Shown here: positions 31,068-40,148 of the stretch, one piece after another
Numbering within the stretch: the first letter of the stretch is position 1
Layout: each line of letters begins with the position of its first letter
NCBI GenBank assembly: GCA_016182965.1
Contig: JACPFM010000142.1
Location: 1 to 40,148 of the forward strand
Length of the DNA stretch: 40,148 nucleotides
Direction of reading: 5' to 3'
DNA from: Deltaproteobacteria bacterium
Lineage (GTDB): Bacteria > Myxococcota_A > Polyangia > Polyangiales > JADJMO01
Program-made: the position numbers and the translations under genes
Notes under the pieces: model-generated
What the model saw: the letters and a program-made list of their open reading frames with translations, nothing else
Told to the model about the DNA's origin: nothing
Database searches by the model: none

Positions 31068-31868
31068 ATGTTCCGCAACGTGCCGTCCTCGATGTGGGTC
31101 CGAACGACGTCGCGACTGGCCGTCGGGGCGCTGGTGCTCTCGCCGCTCGTGGCGTCCGCGCAGGCGACGAAGGCCAAGCCGGCGGCGTCGGCCGCGACCG
31201 CCACCTCGGCAGCGCCGGCCCCGAGCGCTCCTGCGGCCAGCGCAGCGGCATCGGTCCCGGCAGCGAGCGCCGCGCCCGCAGGGACGCTCGCGACCGGCAC
31301 CACCGGCACGATGGACCAGGCGACGTACTCGGTCCGCCTGCGCGACCTCGAGCAGCGGATCAACGAGCTGAAGGAGCAGATCCGGCGCAGCCACACGCGG
31401 CTCGCGCTGCTCTCGGAGTCGATCCTCAGCGGCATCACCGCCGCCGCGAAGGCCGAGGTCGTCTTCGAGAACGAGATGTCCTCCGCGTTCCGCCTCAAGC
31501 GCATCGTCGCGCTCTACGACGGCTCCCCGCTCGCCACGAAGACCGACGAGAAGGACAACATCGGGGACATGAAGGAGATCCCGCTTTACAACGAGCTGGT
31601 CCAGCCCGGTGATCACACCCTCCAGGTCCTCATCGAGTACCAGGGCAACGGCTACGGGATCTTCAGCTACCTCAAGGGCTACAAGTTCGAGGTGCGGTCG
31701 AGCCGGTCGTTCACCGCGATCGAGGGCAAGACCATCCAGCTCCGCGTCATCGGCTACGAGCAGGGCGGTCCCACCACGCCGATCGAAGAGAAGCCGGCCG
31801 TGCGCTTCACCGAGAAGTACAACGTCGGCGTCGGCGCCGCGGGGGCGAAGAAGCCGGAGACCAAGTGA
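31068..31868 (+). CDS. Secreted coiled-coil and beta-domain protein, first gene of the TPR operon
   Basis: A 266-aa exported protein with a signal peptide ending SPLVASAQA (about residue 33), then an Ala/Pro/Ser-rich linker (about 35-80; such linkers get such proteins labelled 'dihydrolipoamide acetyltransferase' in error). A coiled coil covers about 85-125 (RLRDLEQRINELKEQIRRS), followed by a beta-rich domain (about 130-255: IVALYDGSPLATK, GDHTLQVLIEYQG, FSYLKGYKFEVRS). No catalytic motif is seen. The start is fixed by the ribosome-binding site GGAAGGGGG. Its stop overlaps the next start by one base (TGATG), so translation is coupled. It is probably a periplasmic or envelope component that works with the TPR proteins; no specific function is known. 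Confidence 0.85.
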   Translation: MFRNVPSSMWVRTTSRLAVGALVLSPLVASAQATKAKPAASAATATSAAPAPSAPAASAAASVPAASAAPAGTLATGTTGTMDQATYSVRLRDLEQRINELKEQIRRSHTRLALLSESILSGITAAAKAEVVFENEMSSAFRLKRIVALYDGSPLATKTDEKDNIGDMKEIPLYNELVQPGDHTLQVLIEYQGNGYGIFSYLKGYKFEVRSSRSFTAIEGKTIQLRVIGYEQGGPTTPIEEKPAVRFTEKYNVGVGAAGAKKPETK

Positions 31869-34315
31869 TGGCTCGCTCCGTCACCGAGCGCCCGGACCAC
31901 CCGCGTCCAGGTGGGACGAGCCTGCCCGGGCGCGTGTCGCCGCGGGCTCCCGTCGCGCGGCTGTCACGGGGCGCGCGCCTCGCGCTGCTCGCGCTGTCGC
32001 TCGCCGCCGCGCCGGCGACGGTCCTCTTCGCGCCGCGCGCCGCGTTCGCGAAGCTCGGCCCCGACGAGGCCATCGGCGTCGCCACCAACGAGATCAACAA
32101 GGTCGAGGCGGAGATCCCCGCGGCGATCACCGTCAAATCGCAGGGCATCGTCTTCCGCAGCGCCGAGCAGATGATCGCCGACGGCGACCTCCTCTTCCGG
32201 CTGCGCGACTACCCGCGCGCCATCCTGGTCTTCTCGCAGATCCAGGAGAAGTACCCCGACAACAAGCCGGCCTACGCCGAGGCGGTCTACCGCAGCGGCG
32301 AGGCGCTCTACGCCTCGCGCGACTTCCTCTCGGCGCGCACCAAGTTCCGGGTGGTCGCCGATCGCGGCAAGGAGCCGGAGTTCCGCCCGTACGCGTCCAA
32401 GGCCATCGCGCGACTCGTCGACATCGCCATGCGCGTCGACGACCCGAAAGATCCGAAGACCGCCGACGAGGTCCTCTCGCGGATCAACGCCCTGCCGCCG
32501 GGCGACGTCGACTCGACGATCCTCTACGCCAAGGGCAAGGCGCTCTACTTCAAGAAGGACTACGACGCGGCCAAGGCCACGCTGACCTCGGTCGGGGCCG
32601 ACGGCGGCTTCCAGCACCAGGCGCGGTTCATCCTCGGCGTCATCGCGCTCAAGCAGTCGCAGGGCGGAAAGTACAAGGGCGCGGTCGACGCGTTCTCGCG
32701 CGTCACCGAGCTGCCGGGCGACACCGACGAGCACAAGGAGGTCGTCGAGCTCGCGTGGATCGCCATCGGCCGTCTCCTCTACGAGATGGACGAGCTCGAT
32801 CAGGCGGTGCTCGCCTACGGCCACGTCGACAAGTCCTCCAAGCACTTCGACACGCGCCTGTACGAGGAGGCGTGGGTCTACGTCCGCCAGGAGAACATGG
32901 AGAAGGCGCGCCGCGCGCTCGATCTCCTCTCGCTCACCAGCCCCGACGGCCCCTACGCCATCGAGGGCGAGCTGCTCAAGGCCGACATCCTCCTGCGGAA
33001 GGCCGAGTTCAAGAAGGCGCTCGAGACCTACGAGAAGGTGCGCGACGACCTCGACCCGATGCGCAAGCGCCTCGAGGACTACCTCGGGAGCGGAAAGACC
33101 GCGGCCGAGTACTACGACAAGCTCACCGGCACGAGCTTCGAGGCGCTCGACGGCCCCGACGCGCTCCCGCCCATCGTGGTGAAGTGGGCCAAGGAGCAGC
33201 AGGACGGCGCCCTCGCCTTCGGCGTCGTCGAGAGCGTGCAGCAGACCAAGGAGCTCCTCGCGCAGGCGCAGGAGATGCTCGACAAGCTGCAGGCGGTCGT
33301 GAAGGGCCCGAACAAGCTCAAGGCCGCGCCCGAGCTCAAGGCCACGTTCGAGAAGATGTTCGCCCTCGTCAACCGCGTCACCAGGGCGCGCGTGATGATC
33401 GGCGAGGCGCTCGACTCGGTAGAGCCGGCCGACGTCGGGGGCGATCTCTACGCGGTCCGCGAGCAGCGGCGCCGCCTGCAGAAGATCGTCGCCGCGCTGC
33501 CGACCGACGAGGCGGGCTTCGCCAAGCGCGAGGAGGAGGCGATCGCCCAGTGGCGCGCGGTCTCCCAGGATCTCCAGCGCGCCGAGGTGATGCTGCAGAC
33601 GACGCAGGCCCAGGTCGACGCGCTCCGGCGGTACCTGAAGACCAAGGTCACCGACAAGGGCACCCCGATCCCGGCCGCGACGCTCGAGGACTACCGCAAG
33701 AAGCTCGACGAAGAAGAGGCCGAGCTCAAGAAGCTCCGCGAGGAGATCGCCGTCCTGCGCAAGCAGGTCGACATCGGCAAGGCGCAGATCGGGCTCGGCG
33801 ACGCCCGCTACCTCGCCGACGTCGAGGCCCGCGAGCAGTACCGCGATCTCCTCGAGAAGGAGGTCGCGCTCGTCGGCGCGCAGCTCGGCGGAGACGCCAA
33901 GGCGTTCGCGAGCAAGGCCGGCCCGGTGCTGGCCCGCGCGCGCGCCGTCGAAGACAAGGCGATGGCGCAGCTCAAGAGCCTCGACGGCCAGGTCGACAAG
34001 CAGCTCGCCGGCGTCAAGGCCACGCTCGACGCCGAGCAGGCCGCGCTCGCCGCCTACAAAGACCAGCTCGCCAAGTTCGACGACGAGGCGCGCGAGGTCG
34101 TCGGCGAGGTCGCGAAGCGGAACTTCGGCCTCGTGAAGGACAAGCTCACCACGCTGGTCATGCGCGCCGAGCGCGGGATCATCGACCAGGCGTGGAACGA
34201 GCGCGAGGTGCGCAAGCTCATCCTCCGCGACCGACAGGTCGAGCTCAAAGACGCCGAGCGCCTGCTCGACGACGAGCTCAAGCAGATCACGAACGACGGG
34301 GCGGGGTTCGAGTGA
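31868..34315 (+). CDS. Large exported TPR and coiled-coil protein
   Basis: An 815-aa protein with a long basic N-region and a hydrophobic segment (about 37-55), likely cleaved after AFA (residue 61). TPR-like units fill about 80-370 (AEQMIADGDLLFRLRDYPRA, KGKALYFKKDYDAAKATL, LLKADILLRKAEFKKALETY). A helical domain (about 390-520) follows. The C-terminal third is rich in coiled coil (RKKLDEEEAELKKLREEIAV). TPR stacks bind partner proteins, so this is probably a scaffold in the envelope. Start ATG 31868 overlaps the previous stop; the GTG one codon upstream is the alternative. The next gene begins 2 bp after its stop. Confidence 0.88.
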   Translation: MARSVTERPDHPRPGGTSLPGRVSPRAPVARLSRGARLALLALSLAAAPATVLFAPRAAFAKLGPDEAIGVATNEINKVEAEIPAAITVKSQGIVFRSAEQMIADGDLLFRLRDYPRAILVFSQIQEKYPDNKPAYAEAVYRSGEALYASRDFLSARTKFRVVADRGKEPEFRPYASKAIARLVDIAMRVDDPKDPKTADEVLSRINALPPGDVDSTILYAKGKALYFKKDYDAAKATLTSVGADGGFQHQARFILGVIALKQSQGGKYKGAVDAFSRVTELPGDTDEHKEVVELAWIAIGRLLYEMDELDQAVLAYGHVDKSSKHFDTRLYEEAWVYVRQENMEKARRALDLLSLTSPDGPYAIEGELLKADILLRKAEFKKALETYEKVRDDLDPMRKRLEDYLGSGKTAAEYYDKLTGTSFEALDGPDALPPIVVKWAKEQQDGALAFGVVESVQQTKELLAQAQEMLDKLQAVVKGPNKLKAAPELKATFEKMFALVNRVTRARVMIGEALDSVEPADVGGDLYAVREQRRRLQKIVAALPTDEAGFAKREEEAIAQWRAVSQDLQRAEVMLQTTQAQVDALRRYLKTKVTDKGTPIPAATLEDYRKKLDEEEAELKKLREEIAVLRKQVDIGKAQIGLGDARYLADVEAREQYRDLLEKEVALVGAQLGGDAKAFASKAGPVLARARAVEDKAMAQLKSLDGQVDKQLAGVKATLDAEQAALAAYKDQLAKFDDEAREVVGEVAKRNFGLVKDKLTTLVMRAERGIIDQAWNEREVRKLILRDRQVELKDAERLLDDELKQITNDGAGFE

Positions 34316-34317
34316 CC

Positions 34318-37300
34318 ATGAAGCGCGCGTTTCGCATACCGGTTCGCATGATGGACCAGGAGCTGCTGCGCACCGCCGCGCGCGGCGCGTCCGCGGTCGC
34401 GATCGTCGCGGCCGGTTTCTTCGTGACGGGCGTCGCCTCGTCGCAGCCGAAGGGCGCCCCCAAAGAAGGAGCGACGAAGGCCTCGGCGAGCGCGCCGTCG
34501 GTCGCCGCGACGCCGCTCGCCGCGCCGACGGGCGCGGTGTCCGTCCTCCGCGCCAAGGGGCCGGGCCTGCCGATCGTGCACGCCGTGCCGCCGTACAAGC
34601 TGTGGCCCGATCCGGTGCTCGGCGCCGCCCCGGTGGCCAGCGCTTCGGCCACCGTGAGCCCCGGCGCGCTAGGCAGCCTGCCGCCGGTCACGCCCGGGCA
34701 GGAGGCGAACCTCCAGCAGCTGCAGGTCGAGGCCGACGCCTACAAGAAGGGCGCGGCGGGCTACGCGAAGACGGTCGGTCAGATCATCCGGCAACGCTAC
34801 GAGCAGAAGCGCAAGGCGCGGCTCTCGGTGATGCAGGAGAACATCGACAAGGACGCCGCCGAGCTCAAACGCGCCCGCATCGACACGATCGAGCGCCTCA
34901 AGGCGTTCCTCGCGAAGTACCCCGACGTCAAGGAGCACTCCCCCGAGGCGATGTTCCGCCTCGCCGCGCTCTACGAGGAGCAGGCGGTCGAGACCGACCT
35001 CGACCCCGGCGATCCGCAGTACACCCAGAAGCTCCGCGCCGCGTACGCGCCGGCCGAGACCCTCTACCGCGACGTCATCCTCCGCTTCCCCGACTACTCG
35101 CAGCGGGCGGCGGTGCAGTTCTTCCTCGGCGCGCTGCTCGCCGACACCGGTCGCGGCCCCGAGTCGCAGTGGGTGTGGCGCGCGCTCGTCTGCTCCAACC
35201 GCTACGAGTACCCGCTGCCGCCGCCGAAGGACGACGCCGAGGCCAAGGCGCGCGAGAAGTGGAAGGACGGCATCCCGCCGATCACCCAGGACCACGACGA
35301 TCCGTACTGGGAGAAGTGGCGCTCCGACCACTACACGGCCCCCGATCCGAAGAAGAAGAAGGCGCCGGCCGCCGCGCCGAAGGGTGGCAAGGCCCCCGCG
35401 CCGGTCGCCACCGACAACGAGGACTTCTACAAAGAGGTCTACCCCGACGACTGCGTCGCCCTGCCCGCGCCCAACCCGCCGGGCGAGAGCGAGCCGCGGT
35501 TCCTCGCCCAGGCCTGGTGGCGCATCGGCGAGTACCACTACTCCCGCGGCGACGAGATCGCCGAGGAGGAGGGCTACTTCGGGGCGAGCCCGTTCCGGTT
35601 CAACCGCGCGCACAGCGCGTATCAGCACGCGGTCAAGACGACCAACGAGACCGTCAAGGTCTTCACGCTCTACAAGATCGCCTGGACCTACTTCAAGCAG
35701 CAGCGCTACAGCGCCTCGCGCCAGCAGTTCCTCAAGCTCCTCGACTACTTCGACGAGAAGGAGAAGAAGGGCGGCTCGTCGGGCGATCAGCAGATGCGCC
35801 AAGACGCGTACGACTACATCGCGTCGGCGCTGACCTACATCGACATGGAGGGGCCCGGCCCCGACGACCCGTACATCGAGCGCGAGGACATCTTCGGCCT
35901 CTACAGCGGCAAGGTGCTCGAGCAGAAGCTCGAGGTCGCCATCGACCGCGTGCAGGATCCGAAGCTCGTCCCGCAAGACAAGCCGTGGACGCCGAAGATC
36001 TACAAGGCCCTCGCCGCGGAGTTCGAGAGCGACGAGGTCCAGCTCGACGCCATCAAGACCTACGAGCTGATCATCAAGAAGTGGCCCTGCGATCCCGAGG
36101 CGCCGCAGTACCAGAACAAGGTCGCGCAGCTCTACGAGATGCTCGCCCTCAAGGCCGAATCGCCGGCCGAGAAGGACGAGTACGCGCAGAAGGCGCTCGA
36201 CGCGCGCACCAAGCTCCTCGACTACGTCGGCAAGGACTCCAAGTGGGTCGAGTGCAACAAGTCGAACCCCGACGCCATCCGCGCAGCCGAGGCGCTGATG
36301 ACCGAGGGCGTGAAGAACGCCGCCGGTAACCACACCAACCGCGCGCGCGTGTACTTCTCGAAGGCGAAGAACTACCCCGAGGGCAGCAAGGAGTACCTCG
36401 ACAACCTGCAGAAGTCGCGCGAGGAGTACACCCTCGCGCTCAAGGGTTGGCAGGCATACCTCGCGCAGGACCCAGACGCGGCCGACGCCTACGAGTCCAA
36501 GTACTGGATCGCCGACTCGCTGCACAAGATCGTCGTGGTCACCCACGCGATGGGCGAGAAGCTCGATCCGAAGAAGGTCAAGGCCGCGCGCGACGCCGCC
36601 GTCGAGGTGCGCGACTCCAACCTCGACGACAAGTACCTGAAGTACGCCGCGTACTTCGCCGTCGACGTCTACGATCGCCTCGCCGAGGAGGGCCTCGAGG
36701 CCTACAAGAAGTCGGGCTGCACCTCGGGCATCGGCTACGAGGTCCTCGACGATCCGACGCAGGAGCCGGGCGACGCGTGCGTGGCCGACTCGGTGAAGGA
36801 GACGCGCGAGGACAAGCGGATCTGGATCCGCCCGATCCCCGAGCCGATCCTCCAGACGCTCAAGGAGCGCGAGGACTACGTGGTCAAGGTGCCGAGGGCC
36901 CTCGACCCCGAGAACAACTCGCTCCGCTACCGCTACCAGGTCGCCAACACGCTCTACAACTACGGGCGCTGGTCCGAGGCGACGCCGCGCTTCGAGCAGA
37001 TCTGGCGCGAGAACTGCGGCAAGAACGACTACGGCTTCGACGCCTGGTACCGCCTGGTGGTCATGTCGAACCTCCAGCTGGACACCGAGCGCTCGCTCTA
37101 CCTGGTCACCGAGACCAAGGGCGCAAAGTCCTGCGCGATGAACGAGGAGCAGAAGTTCAAGCAGGACAACTTCGGCAAAGTCACCGAGATCACCGCGCTC
37201 TACGAGCAGGCGGACAAAGCGTTCAAGGAAGCCGAAAAGGAGACCGATCCGAAGCTCCGCGCGCAGAAGTTCCGCGAGGCAGCCGCGAAGTACGAAGCGG

Positions 37301-38790
37301 CGCTGAAGGTCGCCCCGTCGCGTCCCGAGGCGCCGCGCGGCGCGATGAACTCCGCGTACTGCTACAAGCAGGTCAACGAGTACAAGCGCGCGGCGGAGGT
37401 CTACCGCTTCTTCCTCGACAAGTACGGCAAGGAAGAGGACCTCATCGCCTATCGCGACGGCGACGCGAAGAAGGGCATCAAGAAGAACCCCGAGGAGTTC
37501 AAGACCCGCCTCGACTACACCAAGCAGGCGCTCGGGCAGCTCGGCAACACCTACCTGCAGGCGTTCGACTACCAGTCCGCCGCCAAGCACTACGACGAGG
37601 TCGCCGGGCGCACGCTCCTCGACACCGGCGAGCGCCGCAACGCCGCCTTCAACGCCATCGTGCTGCAGGCGAACCTCGGCAACCGCGAGAAGATGCTCGC
37701 CGCGCGGCAGCGCTTCCTGCAGTTCAACCCGACCGCATCCGAGCGGGCGGAGATGGACTTCATCGTCGCCGAGTTCGAGTACAAGCAGTACAAGATCGAC
37801 CCGAAGAACGCCGCGCAGCGCGGCAAGGCGATCGCCGCGCTCGACTCGTACTACAACCAGTACAAGGCCCAGACGCCCGCCGCGCGATACATCGTCGACG
37901 TCGCCTGGGACATGGCGACCATCCGCAAAGAGAACGGCGACGGGTCGTTCCGCGACTGGTACAAGAAGACCAGCGCCGCGTTCCTCACGTTCGCCCAGGG
38001 AAACAAGGACGCGAAGTCGAGCAAGCAGTCGGACTACGGCGCCGAGGCGGCCTACTTCTTCATCAACGAGAAGATCGAGAAGGAGTGGGACGCGATCCCC
38101 GGCCAGCCCCCGAAGGTCAAGTACGAGGGCACGGCGTCGGAGGTCATGAAGAAGCTCGAGGCCGACGACAAGAAGCGTCGCGCGTACATCGACGACCTCG
38201 AGGACATCGTGAAGGTGTACCTCTCGCCGAAGATGACGCCGGTCGTCTACGCGCGCGAGGGCTCGGTCAACGACACCATGCGCTCGGCGCTCGCCCGCTC
38301 GAAGGTCGAGGTGCTCGATCCCAAGGTCAAGAAGCAGATCGACGACATCGAGAAGAAGGCGCAGATCACCCTCGAGGATCCGAACGCCAGCCCCGAGGCG
38401 CAGGCCAAGGCGCAGGCGCTGCTCGAGAAGGCCGACCAGATCCGCCAGAACGTCAACGCGGAGTGGAAGAAGAAGAAGCAGCAGTACTTCGACGTCCTCG
38501 AGCCCGAGATGATCGACCGCTACGCGCGCGCCTACCTGCGCGGCAAGCAGTTCAACGTCAAGGACGCGTGGGTCACCAAGGCGGTGCAGCGCCTCGCGTA
38601 CTACACCGACCAGCTCGAGAACGTGAAGATGCGCCAGTACCTGATGCAGGTCGAGAAGGATTTCCCGACCTTCAAGTACCGCGACGACATGTTCAAGCAG
38701 GCGCGTCCGGGTGCGATCAGCGCGCCGACAGCCACCGTCAACATGCCGATCGGCGCGGGCGTCTCCGCCGGCGCCACCAAGGTGGAGTGA
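34318..38790 (+). CDS. Giant exported TPR protein
   Basis: A 1490-aa protein. A signal or anchor segment (about residues 18-40: TAARGASAVAIVAAGFFVTG) is followed by a Pro/Ala-rich linker (about 42-120), then a very long helical array with many TPR-like units, among them SPEAMFRLAALYEEQAVETD, AWWRIGEYHYSRGDEIAEEE, YKIAWTYFKQQRYSASRQQF and AYCYKQVNEYKRAAEVYRFF. Lys/Glu-rich charged stretches alternate with the units. The C-terminus is PIGAGVSAGATKVE. No enzyme domain is seen. Its size and company recall the large TPR proteins (AgmK type) of the Glt gliding-motility clusters of Myxococcus, but this is only a resemblance of architecture. The long frame that opens upstream at 31609 belongs to shadow sequence over the preceding gene. 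Confidence 0.88.
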   Translation: MKRAFRIPVRMMDQELLRTAARGASAVAIVAAGFFVTGVASSQPKGAPKEGATKASASAPSVAATPLAAPTGAVSVLRAKGPGLPIVHAVPPYKLWPDPVLGAAPVASASATVSPGALGSLPPVTPGQEANLQQLQVEADAYKKGAAGYAKTVGQIIRQRYEQKRKARLSVMQENIDKDAAELKRARIDTIERLKAFLAKYPDVKEHSPEAMFRLAALYEEQAVETDLDPGDPQYTQKLRAAYAPAETLYRDVILRFPDYSQRAAVQFFLGALLADTGRGPESQWVWRALVCSNRYEYPLPPPKDDAEAKAREKWKDGIPPITQDHDDPYWEKWRSDHYTAPDPKKKKAPAAAPKGGKAPAPVATDNEDFYKEVYPDDCVALPAPNPPGESEPRFLAQAWWRIGEYHYSRGDEIAEEEGYFGASPFRFNRAHSAYQHAVKTTNETVKVFTLYKIAWTYFKQQRYSASRQQFLKLLDYFDEKEKKGGSSGDQQMRQDAYDYIASALTYIDMEGPGPDDPYIEREDIFGLYSGKVLEQKLEVAIDRVQDPKLVPQDKPWTPKIYKALAAEFESDEVQLDAIKTYELIIKKWPCDPEAPQYQNKVAQLYEMLALKAESPAEKDEYAQKALDARTKLLDYVGKDSKWVECNKSNPDAIRAAEALMTEGVKNAAGNHTNRARVYFSKAKNYPEGSKEYLDNLQKSREEYTLALKGWQAYLAQDPDAADAYESKYWIADSLHKIVVVTHAMGEKLDPKKVKAARDAAVEVRDSNLDDKYLKYAAYFAVDVYDRLAEEGLEAYKKSGCTSGIGYEVLDDPTQEPGDACVADSVKETREDKRIWIRPIPEPILQTLKEREDYVVKVPRALDPENNSLRYRYQVANTLYNYGRWSEATPRFEQIWRENCGKNDYGFDAWYRLVVMSNLQLDTERSLYLVTETKGAKSCAMNEEQKFKQDNFGKVTEITALYEQADKAFKEAEKETDPKLRAQKFREAAAKYEAALKVAPSRPEAPRGAMNSAYCYKQVNEYKRAAEVYRFFLDKYGKEEDLIAYRDGDAKKGIKKNPEEFKTRLDYTKQALGQLGNTYLQAFDYQSAAKHYDEVAGRTLLDTGERRNAAFNAIVLQANLGNREKMLAARQRFLQFNPTASERAEMDFIVAEFEYKQYKIDPKNAAQRGKAIAALDSYYNQYKAQTPAARYIVDVAWDMATIRKENGDGSFRDWYKKTSAAFLTFAQGNKDAKSSKQSDYGAEAAYFFINEKIEKEWDAIPGQPPKVKYEGTASEVMKKLEADDKKRRAYIDDLEDIVKVYLSPKMTPVVYAREGSVNDTMRSALARSKVEVLDPKVKKQIDDIEKKAQITLEDPNASPEAQAKAQALLEKADQIRQNVNAEWKKKKQQYFDVLEPEMIDRYARAYLRGKQFNVKDAWVTKAVQRLAYYTDQLENVKMRQYLMQVEKDFPTFKYRDDMFKQARPGAISAPTATVNMPIGAGVSAGATKVE

Positions 38791-38792
38791 CC

Positions 38793-40148
38793 ATGCGCGC
38801 CCGCGCCCTCGCCTTCCCGTTCGCCGTGCTCTTGTCGGTGCCGCTCGCCCTCGGCGCGTGCGGCGAGCGCAAGCCGGCGACCACCGCCAAGCCCGCCGCC
38901 TCCGCCAAGGCGACCGACGAAGGCACCGCCGAGACCAAGCCGACGACCGACACGGTGACCGCCGAGGCGCCTCCGCCGCCGCCGGCGCCGGGCACGTCGT
39001 CGAAGCTCCTCGGCGACGCGCGCGCCGCCTACGATCAGGGCGTCACCAAGTACAACGCCGGCGATCTCGCGGGCGCCGCGCAGTCGTTCCAGCAGGCGAT
39101 CGGCGCCGAACCCAAGGCCTACGAGGCGCACTACGCCCTCGGCGTCACCTACGAGCGCATGGGCAAGACGGGCGACGCGCTCGAGTCGTACCGCAACGCC
39201 TACAAGCTCAACCCCAACTTCGACGCGGCGATCGCCGCCTACGGGTTCCTCCTCTACCGCAACGGCTCGCACACCGAGGCCGAGAAGTTCCTCGAGGATC
39301 AGAGCGCGAAGAACCCGAAGGCGCTCGGCGTCATGACCGCGCTCGCCGAGATCAAGTCGCTGAACGGCGACAGCAACGCCGCGCAGACGCTCGCCGGCAA
39401 CGTGCTGGTCATCGAGGCGAAGTACGAGCCGGCGATGGTCCTCATCGCGCGCGATCACTACCGCCGCGGGCGCGACGATCTCGCGACCTACGTGCTCTCG
39501 GCCATCCTCGACGGCCAGCGCACGCAGGAAGAGAAAGAGAAGGACCTCCCCGCGAAGGCGTCGCCGCCACGCGCGCCGAACAACGCCGAGGCCCACCTCC
39601 TTCGCGCGATCATCCTCGCGAAGACCGACCGCCGCGCGGCGGCCAGGTGGTTCGAGAGCGCGGCGAAGATCCGCCCCGATCTCTTCGACGCGCAGCTGCA
39701 GCTCGGGCTCATCCGCCTCGAGGCGAACGACGCCGAGGGCGCGCTCGAGCCGCTGCGCCGCGCGGTGATGTACAACGCGAGCAGCGTCGACGCCCACCTC
39801 GCGCTCGGCGACGCCTACCGCCTGTACGGCGGCAAGGCGCCCGAGGCGAAGAAGGAGTACCTCTGGGTCGTCACCGCGGCGGGCGCGCCGGCGAAGCTCA
39901 AGGCGCTCGCGCAGTACAACCTGGGGTTGCTCTACTTCCTGACGCCGGGCATCGACGGCATGTCCGACGTGCAGCGCTACGACAAGTCGGTCGAGTACTG
40001 GAACCAGTACAAGGTCGCCAAGGGCACCGCGACGGCCGATTGGCCCACCGACGCCGACGACCTCATCGAGCAGGCGCGCCGCGCCCGCAACGCCGCTGCC
40101 GCCGCCGGTGGCGGCGCCGGCGGCACCACGCCGAAGCCCGCGGCTTCA
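38793..40148 (+). CDS. TPR lipoprotein (cut by the window end)
   Basis: At least 452 aa, without a stop before the end of the window. The leader has lipobox LGAC (Cys23, Gly at +2, so likely outer membrane). An Ala/Thr/Pro linker (about 28-70) precedes TPR units (ARAAYDQGVTKYNAGDLAGA, YEAHYALGVTYERMGKTGDA, LFDAQLQLGLIRLEANDAEG, KALAQYNLGLLYF), and the visible end is Gly/Ala-rich. The start is 2 bp after the preceding stop codon. Such TPR lipoproteins serve as envelope assembly factors (PilF/BamD-like) or, in Myxococcus, as the gliding component GltE. The order of genes here makes a co-operating complex likely, though its function is unproved. Confidence 0.85.
   Translation, partial: MRARALAFPFAVLLSVPLALGACGERKPATTAKPAASAKATDEGTAETKPTTDTVTAEAPPPPPAPGTSSKLLGDARAAYDQGVTKYNAGDLAGAAQSFQQAIGAEPKAYEAHYALGVTYERMGKTGDALESYRNAYKLNPNFDAAIAAYGFLLYRNGSHTEAEKFLEDQSAKNPKALGVMTALAEIKSLNGDSNAAQTLAGNVLVIEAKYEPAMVLIARDHYRRGRDDLATYVLSAILDGQRTQEEKEKDLPAKASPPRAPNNAEAHLLRAIILAKTDRRAAARWFESAAKIRPDLFDAQLQLGLIRLEANDAEGALEPLRRAVMYNASSVDAHLALGDAYRLYGGKAPEAKKEYLWVVTAAGAPAKLKALAQYNLGLLYFLTPGIDGMSDVQRYDKSVEYWNQYKVAKGTATADWPTDADDLIEQARRARNAAAAAGGGAGGTTPKPAAS

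Noticed and set aside
31609..34317. Upstream extension of the giant TPR frame to 31609
   Set aside because: The extension is Arg-rich shadow sequence over the two preceding genes; the ATG at 34318, 2 bp after a stop codon and before a hydrophobic leader, is the natural start.
1..40148. tRNA, rRNA and insertion-sequence genes
   Set aside because: No cloverleaf with a T-loop consensus, no rRNA sequence and no transposase were seen in any intergenic gap.

Overview
This window is very GC-rich chromosomal DNA from a myxobacterium (phylum Myxococcota), more likely a Polyangia/Sorangium-like lineage than Myxococcus itself. Evidence for this: a secreted enzyme ending in a MYXO-CTERM-like tail (3170-5716), a probable DUF2378/TIGR02265 protein, a PilZ protein, many Cys-rich or repeat-rich lipoproteins, a large secreted RHS protein and long TPR proteins. 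There are no rRNA or tRNA genes, no insertion sequence with a transposase and no CRISPR array. The long frames antisense to the real genes are composition artefacts of high GC.

Layout. 1-6.7 kb: an acyl-CoA dehydrogenase (-) with its terminator; two paralogous unknown proteins (+) separated by a 234-bp element with perfect 28-bp terminal inverted repeats; a secreted GH84-type glycosidase; a small coiled-coil protein (-); and a DUF2378-like protein (+). 6.8-14.2 kb (-): a LuxR-type regulator, a small membrane-anchored Pro-rich protein, and a 2049-aa secreted SpvB/FG-GAP/RHS protein whose last 300 residues carry a metzincin-like HExxHxxxxxH motif. 14.4-19.4 kb (+): an M23 peptidase, a SUMF1-domain lipoprotein, a soluble PAS histidine kinase overlapping a nitronate monooxygenase by 151 bp, and a Cys-rich lipoprotein. 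19.4-22.3 kb (-): a secreted TPR protein with a gluzincin-like peptidase domain. 22.4-26.3 kb (+): rpsT with a good promoter, leader hairpin and terminator, a GT39/ArnT-like membrane glycosyltransferase and a PilZ protein. 26.6-30.7 kb (-): an operon of ECF sigma factor, membrane anti-sigma factor with a periplasmic TPR-like domain, and a beta-propeller-like lipoprotein. It is decorated with three kinds of short tandem repeat (7, 7 and 9 bp). 30.8-40.1 kb (+): a tightly packed operon of a coiled-coil secreted protein, two large TPR proteins and a TPR lipoprotein that runs off the window.

The window is dominated by envelope functions: secreted enzymes, lipoproteins, TPR scaffolds and their regulators. 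The three parts with the best chance of being new are the RHS protein with its Cys-bearing FG-GAP array, metallopeptidase-like tail and small membrane partner; the repeat-decorated sigma/anti-sigma/lipoprotein operon; and the TPR operon, which recalls in a general way the TPR-rich gliding-motility (Glt) clusters of Myxococcus. All assignments come from reading the sequence. No database search was run.
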